This document shows positions 1-9,694 of a DNA stretch of 64,000 nucleotides, piece after piece. Position 1 is the stretch's first letter; every line of letters starts with the position of its first letter. This DNA is from Leptodesmis sichuanensis A121 (GTDB lineage: Bacteria; Cyanobacteriota; Cyanobacteriia; Leptolyngbyales; Leptolyngbyaceae), in the NCBI RefSeq assembly GCF_021379005.1, contig NZ_CP075171.1:1178001-1242000 (forward strand), in the 5' to 3' direction. Made by a program: the position numbers and the translations under genes. A model generated the notes under the pieces. It was not told where the DNA came from. It made no database searches and worked only from the letters and a program-made list of their open reading frames with translations.

Positions 1-2
1 AG

Positions 3-755
3 AGCATCATCGATTGGGAGTGGCGATTGTCCGAATTGAAACCCACCTTGCTGTTGTATGGGTTGATCCATCAGTTTCTGAGTCTGGTGATTGAGGGCGA
101 TGAGTTGTATACCAAAGTGCATCATAATACCCCGGCCAGTGACTCAGAAGGTTGGACTATTGTGCTGATGGAGCGCAGGAGTCGCTTTTTGTGGGAACTC
201 GATTGTGGCAGCAAGGATGAACAGTTGTTTGAAGCCGCCTTATCCCTGTTGTGCGAGGTGATTGACCAAACGCAAGACCTGACGTTGCTCAGTGATGGGG
301 AACGGCGCTATGGCAAAATCTTATTTGCCATTTGTCATGAAGTGATTCACAATGGACAACCCGGTAGACCCAAGAAACGACTGCCCAAAGGTGTGCGGGT
401 ACGCCTGAAGAATAAAGGGGCAAGGAAACGTTCTGGTCGTAAACGTCCCAAGTACCAAGCCCCCGTTGCTGAACATCCAGAGACAGATTCTAAGATTGAC
501 AACCACCAGATTCATGCCAACCATGTGGAGGCCTTTAATGCCTCTCTAAGACGACGCAACTCGGCTTTTCGTCGTAAAACCAATATGTATGCCAAAAGCC
601 GAGATAACTTACAGAGAACTTTAGATGTGCAATGGTTAGTTCACAACTTTGTCCGGGTTCATTTCACAACGAAAGTTGTTCCTGCGGTGAAACTAGGAAT
701 TCTAGAAATTGGGATATCTTGGTTGCAACTGTTTACGATTCGCTATGCCTTATAA
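3..755 (+). mobile_element. IS1-like transposase, 5' end outside window
   Basis: The frame is open to the left edge (upstream codons read SIIDWEWRL), so the gene starts outside the window; a TTG at 27 is only the first possible start seen. The protein resembles the long cyanobacterial IS1-type DDE transposases: a central basic stretch (about residues 115-145) and a C-terminal segment NAS-RRRNSAFRR-TN-YAK followed by LQRTLDVQWLVHNFVR, typical of this family's C-terminal end. It would catalyse cut-and-paste or copy-out transposition of its own element. The stop at 753-755 lies about 40 bp before DUF1254 homology begins, so the right end of the element sits in roughly 756-795. I could not define the terminal inverted repeat because the left end is missing. 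Confidence 0.8.
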
Positions 756-794
756 CTGCTATTCGTCAGTGCTTTCAACGCTCCTATCCAACGG

Positions 795-1940
795 AACCAG
801 TGCCCGGAAAGCGTTTATTTCGCTTGTAATGTTGACCTCAAGAAAGATGGCCCCACGGTGGTTGAAATCCCGCCGCAGGTCTTGGGGATGGCCAACGATG
901 CCTATTTCCGGTATATCGTCGATTTTGGCATGGCTGGTCCGGATCAGGGGCGAGGGGGCAAATATTTGCTGCTGCCGCCGGATTATGACGGTGACGTGCC
1001 CGAAGGTTATTTCGTCGCGCAGTCGCGCACCTACCGGGTTTGGGTGATGGCGCGTGCCAGCCAAACGATCAGCGGCATGGGCGAACAGGCTCTCCAGTGG
1101 TATGGCGATCATTGTGCCGTCTACCCGTTCAAGGATGGCTACAGAAGGCCCAATGTCATGAATTGCGGCAGCATGTTCGCAGATACCACCCACCCCCATG
1201 ATCTCCAGTATTTCGTCAACCTCGACAAGGTGATTCAATACGAGCCGACGGCGGCATTTGCGCCAGAACAGTTGGGGCTGTTGCGATCGCTGGGTATCGA
1301 GAAGGGCAAGACCTTTGACCCCGACGAGCGCATGAAGCAGATCCTCGATACGGCGGCCAAGACGGGTTTGGGGATGGCCAGGGCCATTGCCTATCAATCG
1401 CGCGAGCCGGAAGCGCGGGTTTATCCTGACCGCCACTGGGAATACGTCTTCATTGGCGGTAGCCACGAATTCTTGAGGAATGGCGCTAGAAACCTCGATG
1501 CCAGAACCTTGTTCCACTTTACGGCCATTTGCGTGACCCCGGCGATGGTGGACAAGGTGGTTGGCGTCGGATCTCAGTACATGAGCGCCTATAAAGATGC
1601 CGATGGAGAGTACCTAGATGGCGGCAAGAACTACCAGCTTCACCTGCCGCCCAACATCCCCGTCAACAACTTCTGGTCGGTGACCCTGTACGACCCTGGC
1701 ACGCGATCGCTGCTACAAACCGACCAACGCAAACCGAGTGTCAACAGCTTTGATCAGCCGGAACAGAACCCTGACGGTTCCTATGACCTCTATTTTGGCC
1801 CTAGCGCACCAGCAGGCAAGGAAAGGAACTGGGTCCAGACGGTTCCTGGCAAGGGTTGGTTCACTTACATTCGCCTGTACGGCCCGCTGGAGCCTTTCTT
1901 CGAGCAGACCTGGAAGCCCGACGACATCGTGAAAATCTAA
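795..1940 (+). pseudogene. DUF1254/DUF1214 protein, 5'-truncated next to IS element
   Basis: This is the C-terminal two thirds of a DUF1254-DUF1214 protein, a family of unknown biochemical role. Family-like sequence (ESVYFACNVDLKKDGPTVVEIPP) already runs in frame upstream of the GTG at 858, which a gene finder would take as the start. The missing N-terminus was therefore most likely removed when the adjoining IS1-like element inserted or recombined. The DUF1214 end looks intact (PVNNFWSVTLYDP, then GWFTYIRLYGPLEPFFE). Codons are GC-rich compared with the neighbours (gtcgcgcagtcgcgcacc style), which hints at acquisition by transfer. If translated from 858 it would give a 360-residue protein without its N-terminal domain. 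Confidence 0.75.
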
Positions 1941-1985
1941 GCAGCGGTGCCAACAATTTGACTCAACGGTATCAAGGACAAACCA

Positions 1986-2285
1986 ATGAATAAAGAGAAG
2001 TCATTTCCTGAAATCGAGCGACAGGTTTTGCAGCATCGCGCCATCGAGGCCATCATCTGGGGGATGCCAGCGGTCAACTGTGATCTCATGTACCAGGCGA
2101 TGCTGCGCGAGACCGCGTGCCGGGACAACTAGATGCTCTATTGGTCGCGCTTGCTCGATTGGAAGACCCAGACACTCACGCCCAACACCGATGTCATCTA
2201 TTTCACGCCCTACTTTGATACGAAAGAGGTGGGGCCGATTGTGCTGGAGATCCCCCCGCCAACCTCAATATTCTCGTATTTGTAG
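1986..2285 (+). pseudogene. Second DUF1254 gene, N-terminal fragment with in-frame stop
   Basis: An ATG at 1986 opens the N-terminus of a DUF1254 protein (EAIIWGMPAVNCDLMYQAML). A TAG at 2130-2132 interrupts it. The same frame then continues with clear family sequence (YWSRLLDWKTQTLTPNTD, then GPIVLEIPP) to a stop at 2283-2285, where homology ends. The 3' part of the gene is absent. DUF1254 genes often occur in tandem pairs, so this is best read as the downstream partner of the truncated gene just before it, 45 bp away. Both are now non-functional or doubtful. Confidence 0.75.
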
Positions 2286-2333
2286 TCAGTACGATGTTGT
2301 CGCTGGGGCTGAGTCTGACCCTCTAGCAAATTC

Positions 2334-3020
2334 TCAATCCGTTGCGAAATCCTGGTTTCGTGTTGCGGGTGCTATGCCCTGACGAAAGGCTTTGGCTGCC
2401 GCTAACGGATTGGGATTCTGCACACACTCACTCAATAAGTTCACATCTAAATCAGGAAGGAGTTCACTTTGATGGATCAATTCATAGCCAAAGGTTTGAC
2501 TAAACTCGGTTGCGGTATCATCGCGCAGACGGTAAATCAGGAAGCGATCGGATTGCCAGAACCACACCTCCTGGACTCCTAAGCGGCGAAACCGTTCCAG
2601 GCGATCGCTGCCGCCACTGGTGACAATGACTTCAATCACCAGGTCAGGAAATTCCTTCTCTGTCCCCAGGCAGTAGCTTTCATCCGGTTCTATCCCTACC
2701 TGGTTTGCCGCTTTACGAAATGTAGTGGAACCCATTGGGAAATACTCCACATCAGTTTCCAGAAAATAGATTTCCAGTAAGGTGCCAATGCGTGTTTTTC
2801 CCGTTTCATGTCGCCGACTCGGTGCCACAATTTCCAACACTCCATCCAGATAGTTCACTCGATAGGCTAGACTATCTCCCAATTGGTCTAACAACCCCTC
2901 GTACTGTGCCCAGGTCACATTCGAAATCGTCCGCCGTTCTTCCGGATCTTCCAGTTGCCAGCGCTGCGATAAATCTTCGAGCAATCGCATCTTCCTGCCC
3001 CATTTCCTATCTGCATCCAT
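2334..3020 (-). CDS. Uma2 family PD-(D/E)XK endonuclease-like protein
   Basis: Uma2 (DUF820) proteins have a PD-(D/E)XK nuclease fold, are greatly expanded in cyanobacteria and have no settled physiological role. Here the family core is seen as YLDGVLEIVAPS, then FRSLGSTTF-type sequence (YFPMGSTTFRKA), then EPDESYC and PDLVIEVI near residues 120-145. The start at 3020 gives 228 residues; an internal ATG at 2990 (MRLLEDLSQRW) may be the true start. It is convergent with the broken DUF1254 gene and divergent from the SulP gene. The last residues (APATRNQDFATD) look non-conserved. Confidence 0.85.
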   Translation of the reverse strand: MDADRKWGRKMRLLEDLSQRWQLEDPEERRTISNVTWAQYEGLLDQLGDSLAYRVNYLDGVLEIVAPSRRHETGKTRIGTLLEIYFLETDVEYFPMGSTTFRKAANQVGIEPDESYCLGTEKEFPDLVIEVIVTSGGSDRLERFRRLGVQEVWFWQSDRFLIYRLRDDTATEFSQTFGYELIHQSELLPDLDVNLLSECVQNPNPLAAAKAFRQGIAPATRNQDFATD

Positions 3021-3101
3021 TCTAAGGGCGATCGCCCTGCTCCAATTGCCCTAACCCAAAGGCCCAATTCTTAGAGTTTCCAAGCTACTCACGCCATCAC
3101 T

Positions 3102-4778
3102 ATGAAGAACCCTATTCTACGGCGACAATTCTTCAATCCCGCCACAATCCCCGAAGACCTCAGTGCTGGGCTGGTGCTGGGTATTCAGAGCATTCCCGAT
3201 GGGCTGGCCACTGGCTTGCTCGCCCTGGTCAACCCAGTCTACGGGCTATATAGCTACATGACTGGGGTTTTCATCGGTGCTTTCTTTACCAGTTCGGTCT
3301 TCATCTCCGTCCAGGCGACCAGCGCGATGGCGTTGATTATCGCCGATGTACCCGAGGTGACGCCGGCCACCGACCCCAATATCCCTTTGTTTACCCTGGC
3401 GGTGCTGACTGGGGTGATCATGCTGGCGGCGGGACTGTTCAAGCTCGGCAGGTTGGTGCGTTTCGTTCCCAACTCAGTCATGGTTGGCTTCGTCAATGCT
3501 GTTGCGCTGCTGATCATCCTGGGGCAACTCGACAACTTGACGGGCTACCAGAGCACAGGGCCAAACCGCGTGGTCAGAACCTTCGATCTCCTGCGCCACC
3601 TCGACCAGATGCACCGACCGACCCTGGCAATCGGTGTCCTGACGATCATCCTGATTCTGACCCTGGAGCGGACCCGACTGAATGCTTTGGGCATGGTGGT
3701 TGCCATCTTCTTCGCCTCGTTGATCGTGCCCCTGGCGGGCGCGGATCAAGTGGCTCTGGCCCGATATGTGGCAGACATTCCCAACTCACTGCCGACTCCC
3801 ATGCTGCCGTCCCTTGCCCTCGTGCCTGTCCTGCTCATCCCTGCCTTGTCCCTGGCGTTCGTGGGGTTGGTGCAGGGTGCGGGCATTAGCGCCTCTGTTC
3901 CCAACCCCGACGGTAGCACTCCCGATGCGTCGGGCGACTTCGTTGGACAGGGGGTGGCAGGGATCGTCGCTGGGCTGTTTCAGGGAATGCCAGTCGCTTC
4001 CTCGATGTCAGCGACATCGCTGGTGATTGCGGCGGGTGCTCGATCGCGTCTGGCTAATATCTTTGCTGGTGTCGTGATTGCCCTCAGCATTGTGTTTTTC
4101 GGACGGCTGGTGGGAGCGATCGCCATGCCCGCTTTGGCTGGACTCCTGATTGTCATTGGCTTCCGCACATTTAAACTCAGCCAGATGACCGGCGTCTGGA
4201 AGACTGGCTTAACCCAGCAAATTGTGATGCTGCTCACGTTTATTGCCTGCTTGCTGATGCCGCTGCAATACGCGGTGCTGATCGGCGTTGGGCTGGCGGT
4301 GCTGTTGTACGTGATTCAACAGTCAAACCGGGTGCAGGTGGTTGCCTGGCGCGTGGAGCCGGGGCAGTATCCACTGGAAGTCGAGCCACCTAAAGAGGTG
4401 CCCGGTGGGCAGGTAACCATTCTGGTGCCCTATGGCAGTCTGTTCTTTGCAGCGGCACCAGTGTTCAATGAACAGCTACCGATGGTGACGGAGAACTCGC
4501 GCCACGCGGTGGTGATCCTGAGGTTGCGGGGTGAGACAGAGCTAGGTAGCACCTTCCTGGATGTGCTCAGCCGCTACAGCGAGGCTTTGCGTAGCCAGGA
4601 GAGCCTGCTGATGCTAGTAGGTGTGGCCCCGTCCGTGCGGCGGCAACTGGAGCGGACGGGGGTGCTGCGATCGCTGGGCCACGAGAATGTGTTCCTATCC
4701 GACTCGCTCATCGGTCAGGGGCTTGAAGAGGCGGTGGATGCCGCTGAGTCCTGGATCGCAGCGCGGTCAGTACCGTGA
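3102..4778 (+). CDS. SulP/SLC26 family anion transporter with STAS domain
   Basis: An integral membrane transporter of 558 residues. The N-terminal signature (LSAGLVLGIQSIPDGLATGLLALVNPVYGLYS) is the SulP core helix pair, followed by about ten more hydrophobic segments to residue 400. The C-terminal 130 residues form a cytoplasmic STAS domain (VTILVPYGSLFFAAAPVF, then VVILRLRGETELGSTFLDVL). Family members move sulfate, bicarbonate or other anions, often with Na+ or H+; cyanobacterial BicA is one relative. The sequence alone does not fix the substrate. It is monocistronic, with a repeat cluster just downstream. Its base composition is rather GC-rich. Confidence 0.9.
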   Translation: MKNPILRRQFFNPATIPEDLSAGLVLGIQSIPDGLATGLLALVNPVYGLYSYMTGVFIGAFFTSSVFISVQATSAMALIIADVPEVTPATDPNIPLFTLAVLTGVIMLAAGLFKLGRLVRFVPNSVMVGFVNAVALLIILGQLDNLTGYQSTGPNRVVRTFDLLRHLDQMHRPTLAIGVLTIILILTLERTRLNALGMVVAIFFASLIVPLAGADQVALARYVADIPNSLPTPMLPSLALVPVLLIPALSLAFVGLVQGAGISASVPNPDGSTPDASGDFVGQGVAGIVAGLFQGMPVASSMSATSLVIAAGARSRLANIFAGVVIALSIVFFGRLVGAIAMPALAGLLIVIGFRTFKLSQMTGVWKTGLTQQIVMLLTFIACLLMPLQYAVLIGVGLAVLLYVIQQSNRVQVVAWRVEPGQYPLEVEPPKEVPGGQVTILVPYGSLFFAAAPVFNEQLPMVTENSRHAVVILRLRGETELGSTFLDVLSRYSEALRSQESLLMLVGVAPSVRRQLERTGVLRSLGHENVFLSDSLIGQGLEEAVDAAESWIAARSVP

Positions 4779-4808
4779 GCGGATATTTTCCCTGCCACTC
4801 CGATCCCT

Positions 4809-4956
4809 GGTTGACTGACAAATCTCCTGAACACCCGCTGCATCACCAGGAAATCAATTTCCTGGCTCATCGCCAAAGTCATCTAAAGATGACTGGACAA
4901 GAGTTTCAGTCCATTTGAATGGACTTGCGCTGTTAGCCCAAAATTTATTTTAGGGC
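4809..4956. repeat. Dispersed repeat made of four consecutive short hairpins
   Basis: Four palindromes with different stems follow one another: CCAGGAAAT/ATTTCCTGG at 4846-4865, AGTCATC/GATGACT at 4877-4894, AGTCCATT/AATGGACT at 4908-4925, and an imperfect GCCC-AAAAT/ATTTT-A-GGGC at 4936-4956. The leading part (from CTGGTTGACTGACAAATC) recurs at 47523-47617. The rest of the gene-free stretch 4957-5133 shows no gene. The arrangement suggests a structured RNA or a mobile non-autonomous repeat. Confidence 0.8.
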
Positions 4957-5133
4957 GGGTAGACAACAGAGACTTGAGCCTTTCGGAACTTTTGTCAGTC
5001 AATCAGATCCGATCCTCGGTGAATCCCTCCAATATGGCTGCACCGCTGCGGAAGCATGGCTGGCGACGCTCACATGAAATACCCCCTTTAGAGAGTTACT
5101 AAAGAGGGGCACCAGGGAACGATCGACTAGCGA

Positions 5134-6171
5134 TTAGCGAGCAGCAGCGGCCATGCGGTCTTGAATCTTGCTCTTAGCCGTCTTGAATTGAGTTGCCAGT
5201 TGTTGTTTTTGCTCATCGCTACAGTTGTTGCGAATTGCAGTAAACATGGTGCTTTCTTCTTGCTGAACGTGATCCATCACGATGTCTTTCAGATGCTTAA
5301 TTTGAGCTTTGAATTCAGCAGCAGCAGGACTCATGGACTTCAAGGATTCCAGAATCTGCTTCATTTCAGCCTGCTCATCGTAGAGTTCCTGAGTATCAGG
5401 TTCACCGTAGAAGGGACGTACAGCGGGATAAACCACTGCTTCTTCAGCTTCTGCGTGAGATGTCAGATCTTTGTAGACTTGGCCAAAGTATTCTTGAATC
5501 TTTTGCGGATCATCGGTGCCTTCAATTTGCATGAACAGCACGTTAACCTTTTGGTGATCCATACGGATGACATCCTGAATATTCATTTCATCATCGGTAC
5601 GGCTCACCACGCTGCCTGCAACTCCAGTCAGAGCCGCTACTGCATCCTGAACTCGTGCCCAGATGCCTTGCTGAGCTTCCTTGCCCGTCAGTTCATGCAC
5701 GCCCAGGACTTCCAGTACACCCTTAAGTTGTTCCTGGTGGGCACGGTTTTCAAAGTTGACGGTGTTCAACGGAGTGATTGCGGCTTCCACGTCAGCACCC
5801 ACCACTTGAGCCGCTTTGTGAACCAACAGTCCAAACATGGTTTGCTGATGCTTCAGCAGTTCATGCTTGGACACCTTTTCAAACAGGCTTAATTCGGAAC
5901 TGCTCATCAGCTTTTGAGCTTCCTGCACCATCTTAGTGACAGTTTCTTTGGGTTCCGACTTCACACCGTATTGAACGATGACGGTATCCAAAATTCCCAT
6001 ATTCTTCTGGTCATCGTTGAGCATATCTCTGAAACGATCGCGAACGTCATCATCCGCCACTTCAGAAATAAACCGCTGCTCATTGGCAATCAGCAAGTTT
6101 TGCAACTCTTTCATGTCGGCTAATTTAGCCGCGATCGCTATCCGCTTCGTATCGTCAAGGGTCGTAACCAT
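5134..6171 (-). CDS. Hemerythrin-domain protein with N-terminal helical domain
   Basis: This soluble protein has 345 residues. Residues about 205-345 form a hemerythrin HHE domain that would bind a di-iron centre and sense or store O2, NO or iron: RMDHQKVN, then SHAEAEEAVVYPAV, and DHVQQEESTMFTAI near the end. Where many family members have a further His (EEHxxxK), this one reads DEQAEMK, so one ligand may be replaced. The N-terminal 190 residues are strongly helical (ELQNLLIANEQRFISEV, HELLKHQQTMFGLLVHKA) and may be a second ferritin-like domain; I do not recognise it securely. The gene is monocistronic. Confidence 0.85.
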   Translation of the reverse strand: MVTTLDDTKRIAIAAKLADMKELQNLLIANEQRFISEVADDDVRDRFRDMLNDDQKNMGILDTVIVQYGVKSEPKETVTKMVQEAQKLMSSSELSLFEKVSKHELLKHQQTMFGLLVHKAAQVVGADVEAAITPLNTVNFENRAHQEQLKGVLEVLGVHELTGKEAQQGIWARVQDAVAALTGVAGSVVSRTDDEMNIQDVIRMDHQKVNVLFMQIEGTDDPQKIQEYFGQVYKDLTSHAEAEEAVVYPAVRPFYGEPDTQELYDEQAEMKQILESLKSMSPAAAEFKAQIKHLKDIVMDHVQQEESTMFTAIRNNCSDEQKQQLATQFKTAKSKIQDRMAAAAR

Positions 6172-6274
6172 CGTGTTGCTCTCCTCTTAAAGTTTCTTGT
6201 AGACACAACTACCCCTAAAAGTGCCACAGGAAACTTAGTGCTTTCATCTCTCATCCGATGGATCGCCAGCAGTA

Positions 6275-6476
6275 AAAAGGAGTATGAATTACTACAAAAC
6301 GCCGATCGCAGGCTTATTCCTGACTGGAGCTGGGACGCATCCCGGTGGCTCTATTTCAGGGATGCTGGGACGCAATTGTGCTTGTGTTTTCCTCCCCAAC
6401 GCCCGATCGCCCAAACTCTCAAGGAAGCCGGAGATTCGCTCAAATCCACCGTCGAATCTGTCTTTAAAGTGTTTTA
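6275..6476 (+). pseudogene. C-terminal remnant of CrtO/phytoene-desaturase-like FAD oxidoreductase
   Basis: From 6284 the frame reads YYKTPIAGLFLTGAG, then THPGGSISGMLGRNCA. This is the FAD-binding C-terminal signature of the carotenoid desaturase/ketolase and amine-oxidase superfamily. Near 6395 the reading shifts to the frame that encodes RPIAQTLKEAGDSLKSTVES up to the TAG at about 6475-6477, a plausible C-terminus. Only about 65 codons remain, with a frameshift and no catalytic body, so this is a gene scrap. The rest of the 6172-6497 gap shows no gene. Confidence 0.65.
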
Positions 6477-6497
6477 GGATGATGGATTAATTGATTC

Positions 6498-7637
6498 GTG
6501 GAAATTGATCAGTTGACAAAACGAGTACTGGTATTAGGCGGACGGGGGCACGTTGGTCAGGGTGTCGTAGCGGATTTACTGACCCATACTGAAGCTGAAA
6601 TGACGATCACGGGCAGAACGGCAGCTTCAGGGCAGGAGTTGCAGAATTATCCTGACGATCGCGTCCAGTTCCTCGTTCTGGAGCTGGCAGATCAAGAGGG
6701 ATTAAGGCAGGCGATCGCTGCTCATGATCTGGTGATTCACTGTGCTGGCCCCTTCCGCTACCGGGATGCCAATGCCCTCAAGACTTGCATTGAACACCGG
6801 GTAAATTACATCGATGTCAGTGACGATCGGGCCTTTACAAAAACTGCTTTGCAATCTCGGGAAGCGGCTCAACAGGCTGGTGTTACTGCAATGATCAATA
6901 CTGGAGTCTTCCCTGGTATTTCCAATAGTCTGGCGCGGCAGGGGGTCGAGCAACTGGATCAGGTACAGGAGATTCATCTCAGCTATGCTGTGGGCGGTTC
7001 CGGGGGAGCAGGCCCAGCCGTCCTCCAGACCACCTTTCTGACGATTCAACATCCATTTCCAGTTTGGGTCAATGGGCAATGGCAAACCGTAAAGCCTTAC
7101 ACCGATCGGGAAGTGGTTCAGTTTCCAGCACCGTTTGGCAAAACCGGAGTGTACTGGTTCGATATGCCGGAGTCTTTTACCCTGGTTGAGAGTTTTCCAG
7201 TGCAGACCGTTGCCGTCAAATTTGGTACTATTCCCGATCTGTACAATCATCTTACCTGGATGATGGCTAACGGCTTGCCAGCCCCAATTCTCCAACATCC
7301 TCAGATGATTCAATTTCTGTCTACCATTAGCCGCACCATGACTTCAGTCACCGATCGCTTCAGCGGTACTGGCGTAGCCCTACGAGCCGACCTCACAGGC
7401 CAAAAAGATGGCAAGCCCGCTCACTACTGGGCCACCTTTACCTATCCTAGTGCAGCCCTGGCTACAGGCTTAGGAGCCGGACTAATTGCCCAATTTATCC
7501 TTTCTGATCATCTCAGTAAACCTGGAGTTTGGCCCGTTGAACAAGCCCTCCCCACGAAGTTATTTGCACAGGCAATGACCAGCCGAGGAATAGAGGTGAA
7601 TTATGAATTAAAAATTATGAATCAGGAATTCATCTGA
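6498..7637 (+). CDS. Saccharopine dehydrogenase-like NAD(P)-binding protein
   Basis: This protein has 379 residues and starts with GTG. A Rossmann fold is seen at the N-terminus (RVLVLGGRGHVGQGVVADLL), followed by DLVIHCAGPFRY and YIDVSDD, the pattern of saccharopine-dehydrogenase-like oxidoreductases (NAD(P)-dependent; physiological substrate in cyanobacteria unknown). GVFPGISN marks the catalytic-like domain. The last ten residues (ELKIMNQEFI) are encoded by a gaattatgaatt-type intergenic repeat, so the original stop has probably been lost and the protein extended. The gene stands alone, with a transposase scrap directly downstream. Confidence 0.85.
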   Translation: MEIDQLTKRVLVLGGRGHVGQGVVADLLTHTEAEMTITGRTAASGQELQNYPDDRVQFLVLELADQEGLRQAIAAHDLVIHCAGPFRYRDANALKTCIEHRVNYIDVSDDRAFTKTALQSREAAQQAGVTAMINTGVFPGISNSLARQGVEQLDQVQEIHLSYAVGGSGGAGPAVLQTTFLTIQHPFPVWVNGQWQTVKPYTDREVVQFPAPFGKTGVYWFDMPESFTLVESFPVQTVAVKFGTIPDLYNHLTWMMANGLPAPILQHPQMIQFLSTISRTMTSVTDRFSGTGVALRADLTGQKDGKPAHYWATFTYPSAALATGLGAGLIAQFILSDHLSKPGVWPVEQALPTKLFAQAMTSRGIEVNYELKIMNQEFI

Positions 7638-7640
7638 CAA

Positions 7641-7782
7641 TCTAAAGCAGAGGCTCAGACGGCCTTCGAGCGCTTGATTCAAACTGACCAGAGCAAGTCC
7701 CCCCAAGCTGTCGAGTGTTTGACCAAAGACCGGGAGGCGTTGTTAGCCTTCTACGATGTTCCGGCTTCCCAACTGAGAACTC
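7641..7782 (+). pseudogene. IS256-family transposase fragment
   Basis: About 47 codons in frame (KAEAQTAFERLIQT, then AVECLTKDREALLAFYDVPA) match the C-terminal part of the intact IS256-type transposase at 48577-49851 (DEAEKAFERFIKT, ECLAKDRSALLAFYDFPA). There is no start, no catalytic core and no IS ends. It is a relic of an older insertion between the oxidoreductase and pgk. Confidence 0.85.
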
Positions 7783-7807
7783 GGAGTTTTTCAAAAACCC
7801 CGAGTTC
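7777..7807 (-). terminator. Stem-loop downstream of pgk
   Basis: GAACTCGG at 7777-7784 pairs with CCGAGTTC at 7800-7807. The stem is extended by A/T-rich arms (GTTTTT against AAAAAC) with one mismatch. It lies 10 bp after the pgk stop, so it could terminate pgk transcription. It may also be one copy of a dispersed palindrome. Confidence 0.5.
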
Positions 7808-7817
7808 CTATCATGGC

Positions 7818-9038
7818 CTAAGCGTCGTTAAGAGCCGCAATGCCAGGGAGGACTTTGCCTTCCAGGAGTTCCAGGCTGGCCCCACCTCCGGTTGAGATGT
7901 GACTCATCTGGTCAGCCAGTCCAGCTTTTTCCACAGCGGCTACCGAGTCACCGCCACCGATGATGGTCGTGGCTCCCTTTTTGGTCAGTTCTGCCAGGGT
8001 TTCGGCGATCGCGATCGTGCCTGCCGCGAATTTGTCAAACTCAAATACACCCATTGGCCCGTTCCAAACAACAGTCTTGCAGTCTGCCAGCGCATTCTGG
8101 AACACCTTAATGGAATCAGGCCCAATATCCAGACCCATCCAGCCGTCGGGAATGTTTTCCACACTAACGGTTTGAGAGTTGGCATCGGCAGCAAAGTTAT
8201 CGGCAACCACTACATCGGTGGGTAACAGAAGTTCCACGCCCTTGGCTTTGGCCTTTTCTTCCAGGGACTTTGCCAGATCGAGAAACTCATCTTCGACCAG
8301 CGACTTACCCACACTCAGACCCCGTGCTTTGTAGAAGGTGAAGATCATGCCGCCACCGATGAACAGCTTATCGACTTTTTCCAGCAAAGCTTCAATCACG
8401 GTAATTTTGCTGGATACCTTAGAACCGCCGATGATCGCCGCCAGAGGTCGTTGGGGAGATTCGATCGCCGCCTGCAGGTACTTCAGTTCCTTCTCAATCA
8501 GGAAACCGCCCACAGAAGGATTCAGGTAGTGGGTGACTCCTTCTGTAGAAGCATGGGCGCGGTGAGCCGTACCAAAGGCATCATTCACATACAGGTCGGC
8601 CACAGAAGCAAGCTGCTTGGCAAATTCTGGATCGTTCTTTTCTTCACCAGGATGGAAACGGACGTTTTCCAACAACAGTACATCCCCATTGTTCATGGCA
8701 CTGACTTTGGCAGCCACATCTGCGCCGATGCAGTCATCTGTCTTCACCACAGGTTTACCCAGCAATTCCGACAGGCGTTTTGCCACTGGAGTCAGGCGGA
8801 ATTTATCGACAGCGCGGGCGGCAAAATCATCTCCTTTCGGGCGGCCAAAGTGACTGGCGAGAATAACTTTTGCACCCTTAGAAGTCAGATCCTGAATGGT
8901 GGGCAGAGCGGCCCGAATCCGGGTGTCATCCGTGATGTTGCCCTGATCATCCAGGGGCACGTTGAAATCAACCCGAACCAGAACCCGCTTCCCAGATAAG
9001 TCGGCAGACGATAAGTTTGCTACGGTCTTCTTGGACAC
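7818..9038 (-). CDS. pgk: Phosphoglycerate kinase
   Basis: This cytosolic enzyme interconverts 1,3-bisphosphoglycerate plus ADP with 3-phosphoglycerate plus ATP, in glycolysis and in the reducing phase of the Calvin cycle. It has the full family length (406 residues). The substrate-binding signature [16 protein letters not shown] sits near residue 20, ASHFGRPKG follows, then [19 protein letters not shown], and the nucleotide-binding loop [11 protein letters not shown] and [15 protein letters not shown] are near the C-terminus. The gene is monocistronic, with about 235 bp of repeat-containing DNA upstream. Confidence 0.98.
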   Translation of the reverse strand: MSKKTVANLSSADLSGKRVLVRVDFNVPLDDQGNITDDTRIRAALPTIQDLTSKGAKVILASHFGRPKGDDFAARAVDKFRLTPVAKRLSELLGKPVVKTDDCIGADVAAKVSAMNNGDVLLLENVRFHPGEEKNDPEFAKQLASVADLYVNDAFGTAHRAHASTEGVTHYLNPSVGGFLIEKELKYLQAAIESPQRPLAAIIGGSKVSSKITVIEALLEKVDKLFIGGGMIFTFYKARGLSVGKSLVEDEFLDLAKSLEEKAKAKGVELLLPTDVVVADNFAADANSQTVSVENIPDGWMGLDIGPDSIKVFQNALADCKTVVWNGPMGVFEFDKFAAGTIAIAETLAELTKKGATTIIGGGDSVAAVEKAGLADQMSHISTGGGASLELLEGKVLPGIAALNDA

Positions 9039-9210
9039 CGAAACCTCCTGAATGAGTCTTTTTACCTATTCATATTTTTTCACATTTTGTCATTTCTCAT
9101 TGACCTGATTTGACTTTTGTGACAAAGCGGCTCAGGGAAGGGAAGGTCTGGAAGATGATAGAGATAGAGGGTGGGTGGGTGTGATGAGGGGTGAGATAAT
9201 GGATAGAAGG

Positions 9211-9237
9211 GTAGAGATGTTTGGGTAAAACGTCTTT
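9211..9237. repeat. gtagagatg...cgtcttt imperfect palindrome
   Basis: An imperfect inverted repeat (gtagagatgt then aacgtcttt), with a better preserved copy at 31207-31235. It belongs to a class of short palindromes scattered between cyanobacterial genes. The surrounding 9039-9274 gap also has purine-rich DNA and no gene. Confidence 0.6.
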
Positions 9238-9274
9238 CAGGGGATGATCAGAGAGAGAACTGGAGATCAACAGT

Positions 9275-9694
9275 ATGTTTGAAACGGTTTTATTTTCGAT
9301 TGACCAAAGCCGGGAGTCCCGCCAGGCGGCTGAAACAGTAGCGAATCTGGTCAAAATTCACAATAGCCGTTTGGTGATTTTGTCTGTTGTTGAGACTCAC
9401 GAAGAGGGTGAGGGTGAGGCCGCACCGACGATCGAGCGCAAGTCTTCTCCGGAGGCGATCGCAGAACTGCTGGAAAGTGCGAAGGCGCTCTTCTCTCAAC
9501 AAGGGATTGAAGCGGAAACGATCGAGCGGCAAGGGAAGCCTGCCTTTACAATTTGTGATGTGGCTGACGAAATTGCAGCCGATTTAATTATCATGGGCTG
9601 CCGAGGCATTGGCCTCACGGATGAGGGAGCGGCTGATAGTGTCACCAACCGCGTCATTAACCTTTCACCCTGCCCAGTGTTGATTGTGCCGTAG
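9275..9694 (+). CDS. Universal stress protein, UspA family
   Basis: A single Usp domain of 139 residues. The N-terminus ([19 protein letters not shown]) and the C-terminal block ([12 protein letters not shown], then CPVLIVP) are typical. The ATP-binding motif G-2X-G-9X-G(S/T) is nearly kept, but the last Gly is Asp (GCRG then DS), so nucleotide binding is uncertain. The role is probably stress survival; the partner is unknown. Its 3' end overlaps the convergent kinase remnant by about 30 bp. Confidence 0.9.
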   Translation: MFETVLFSIDQSRESRQAAETVANLVKIHNSRLVILSVVETHEEGEGEAAPTIERKSSPEAIAELLESAKALFSQQGIEAETIERQGKPAFTICDVADEIAADLIIMGCRGIGLTDEGAADSVTNRVINLSPCPVLIVP

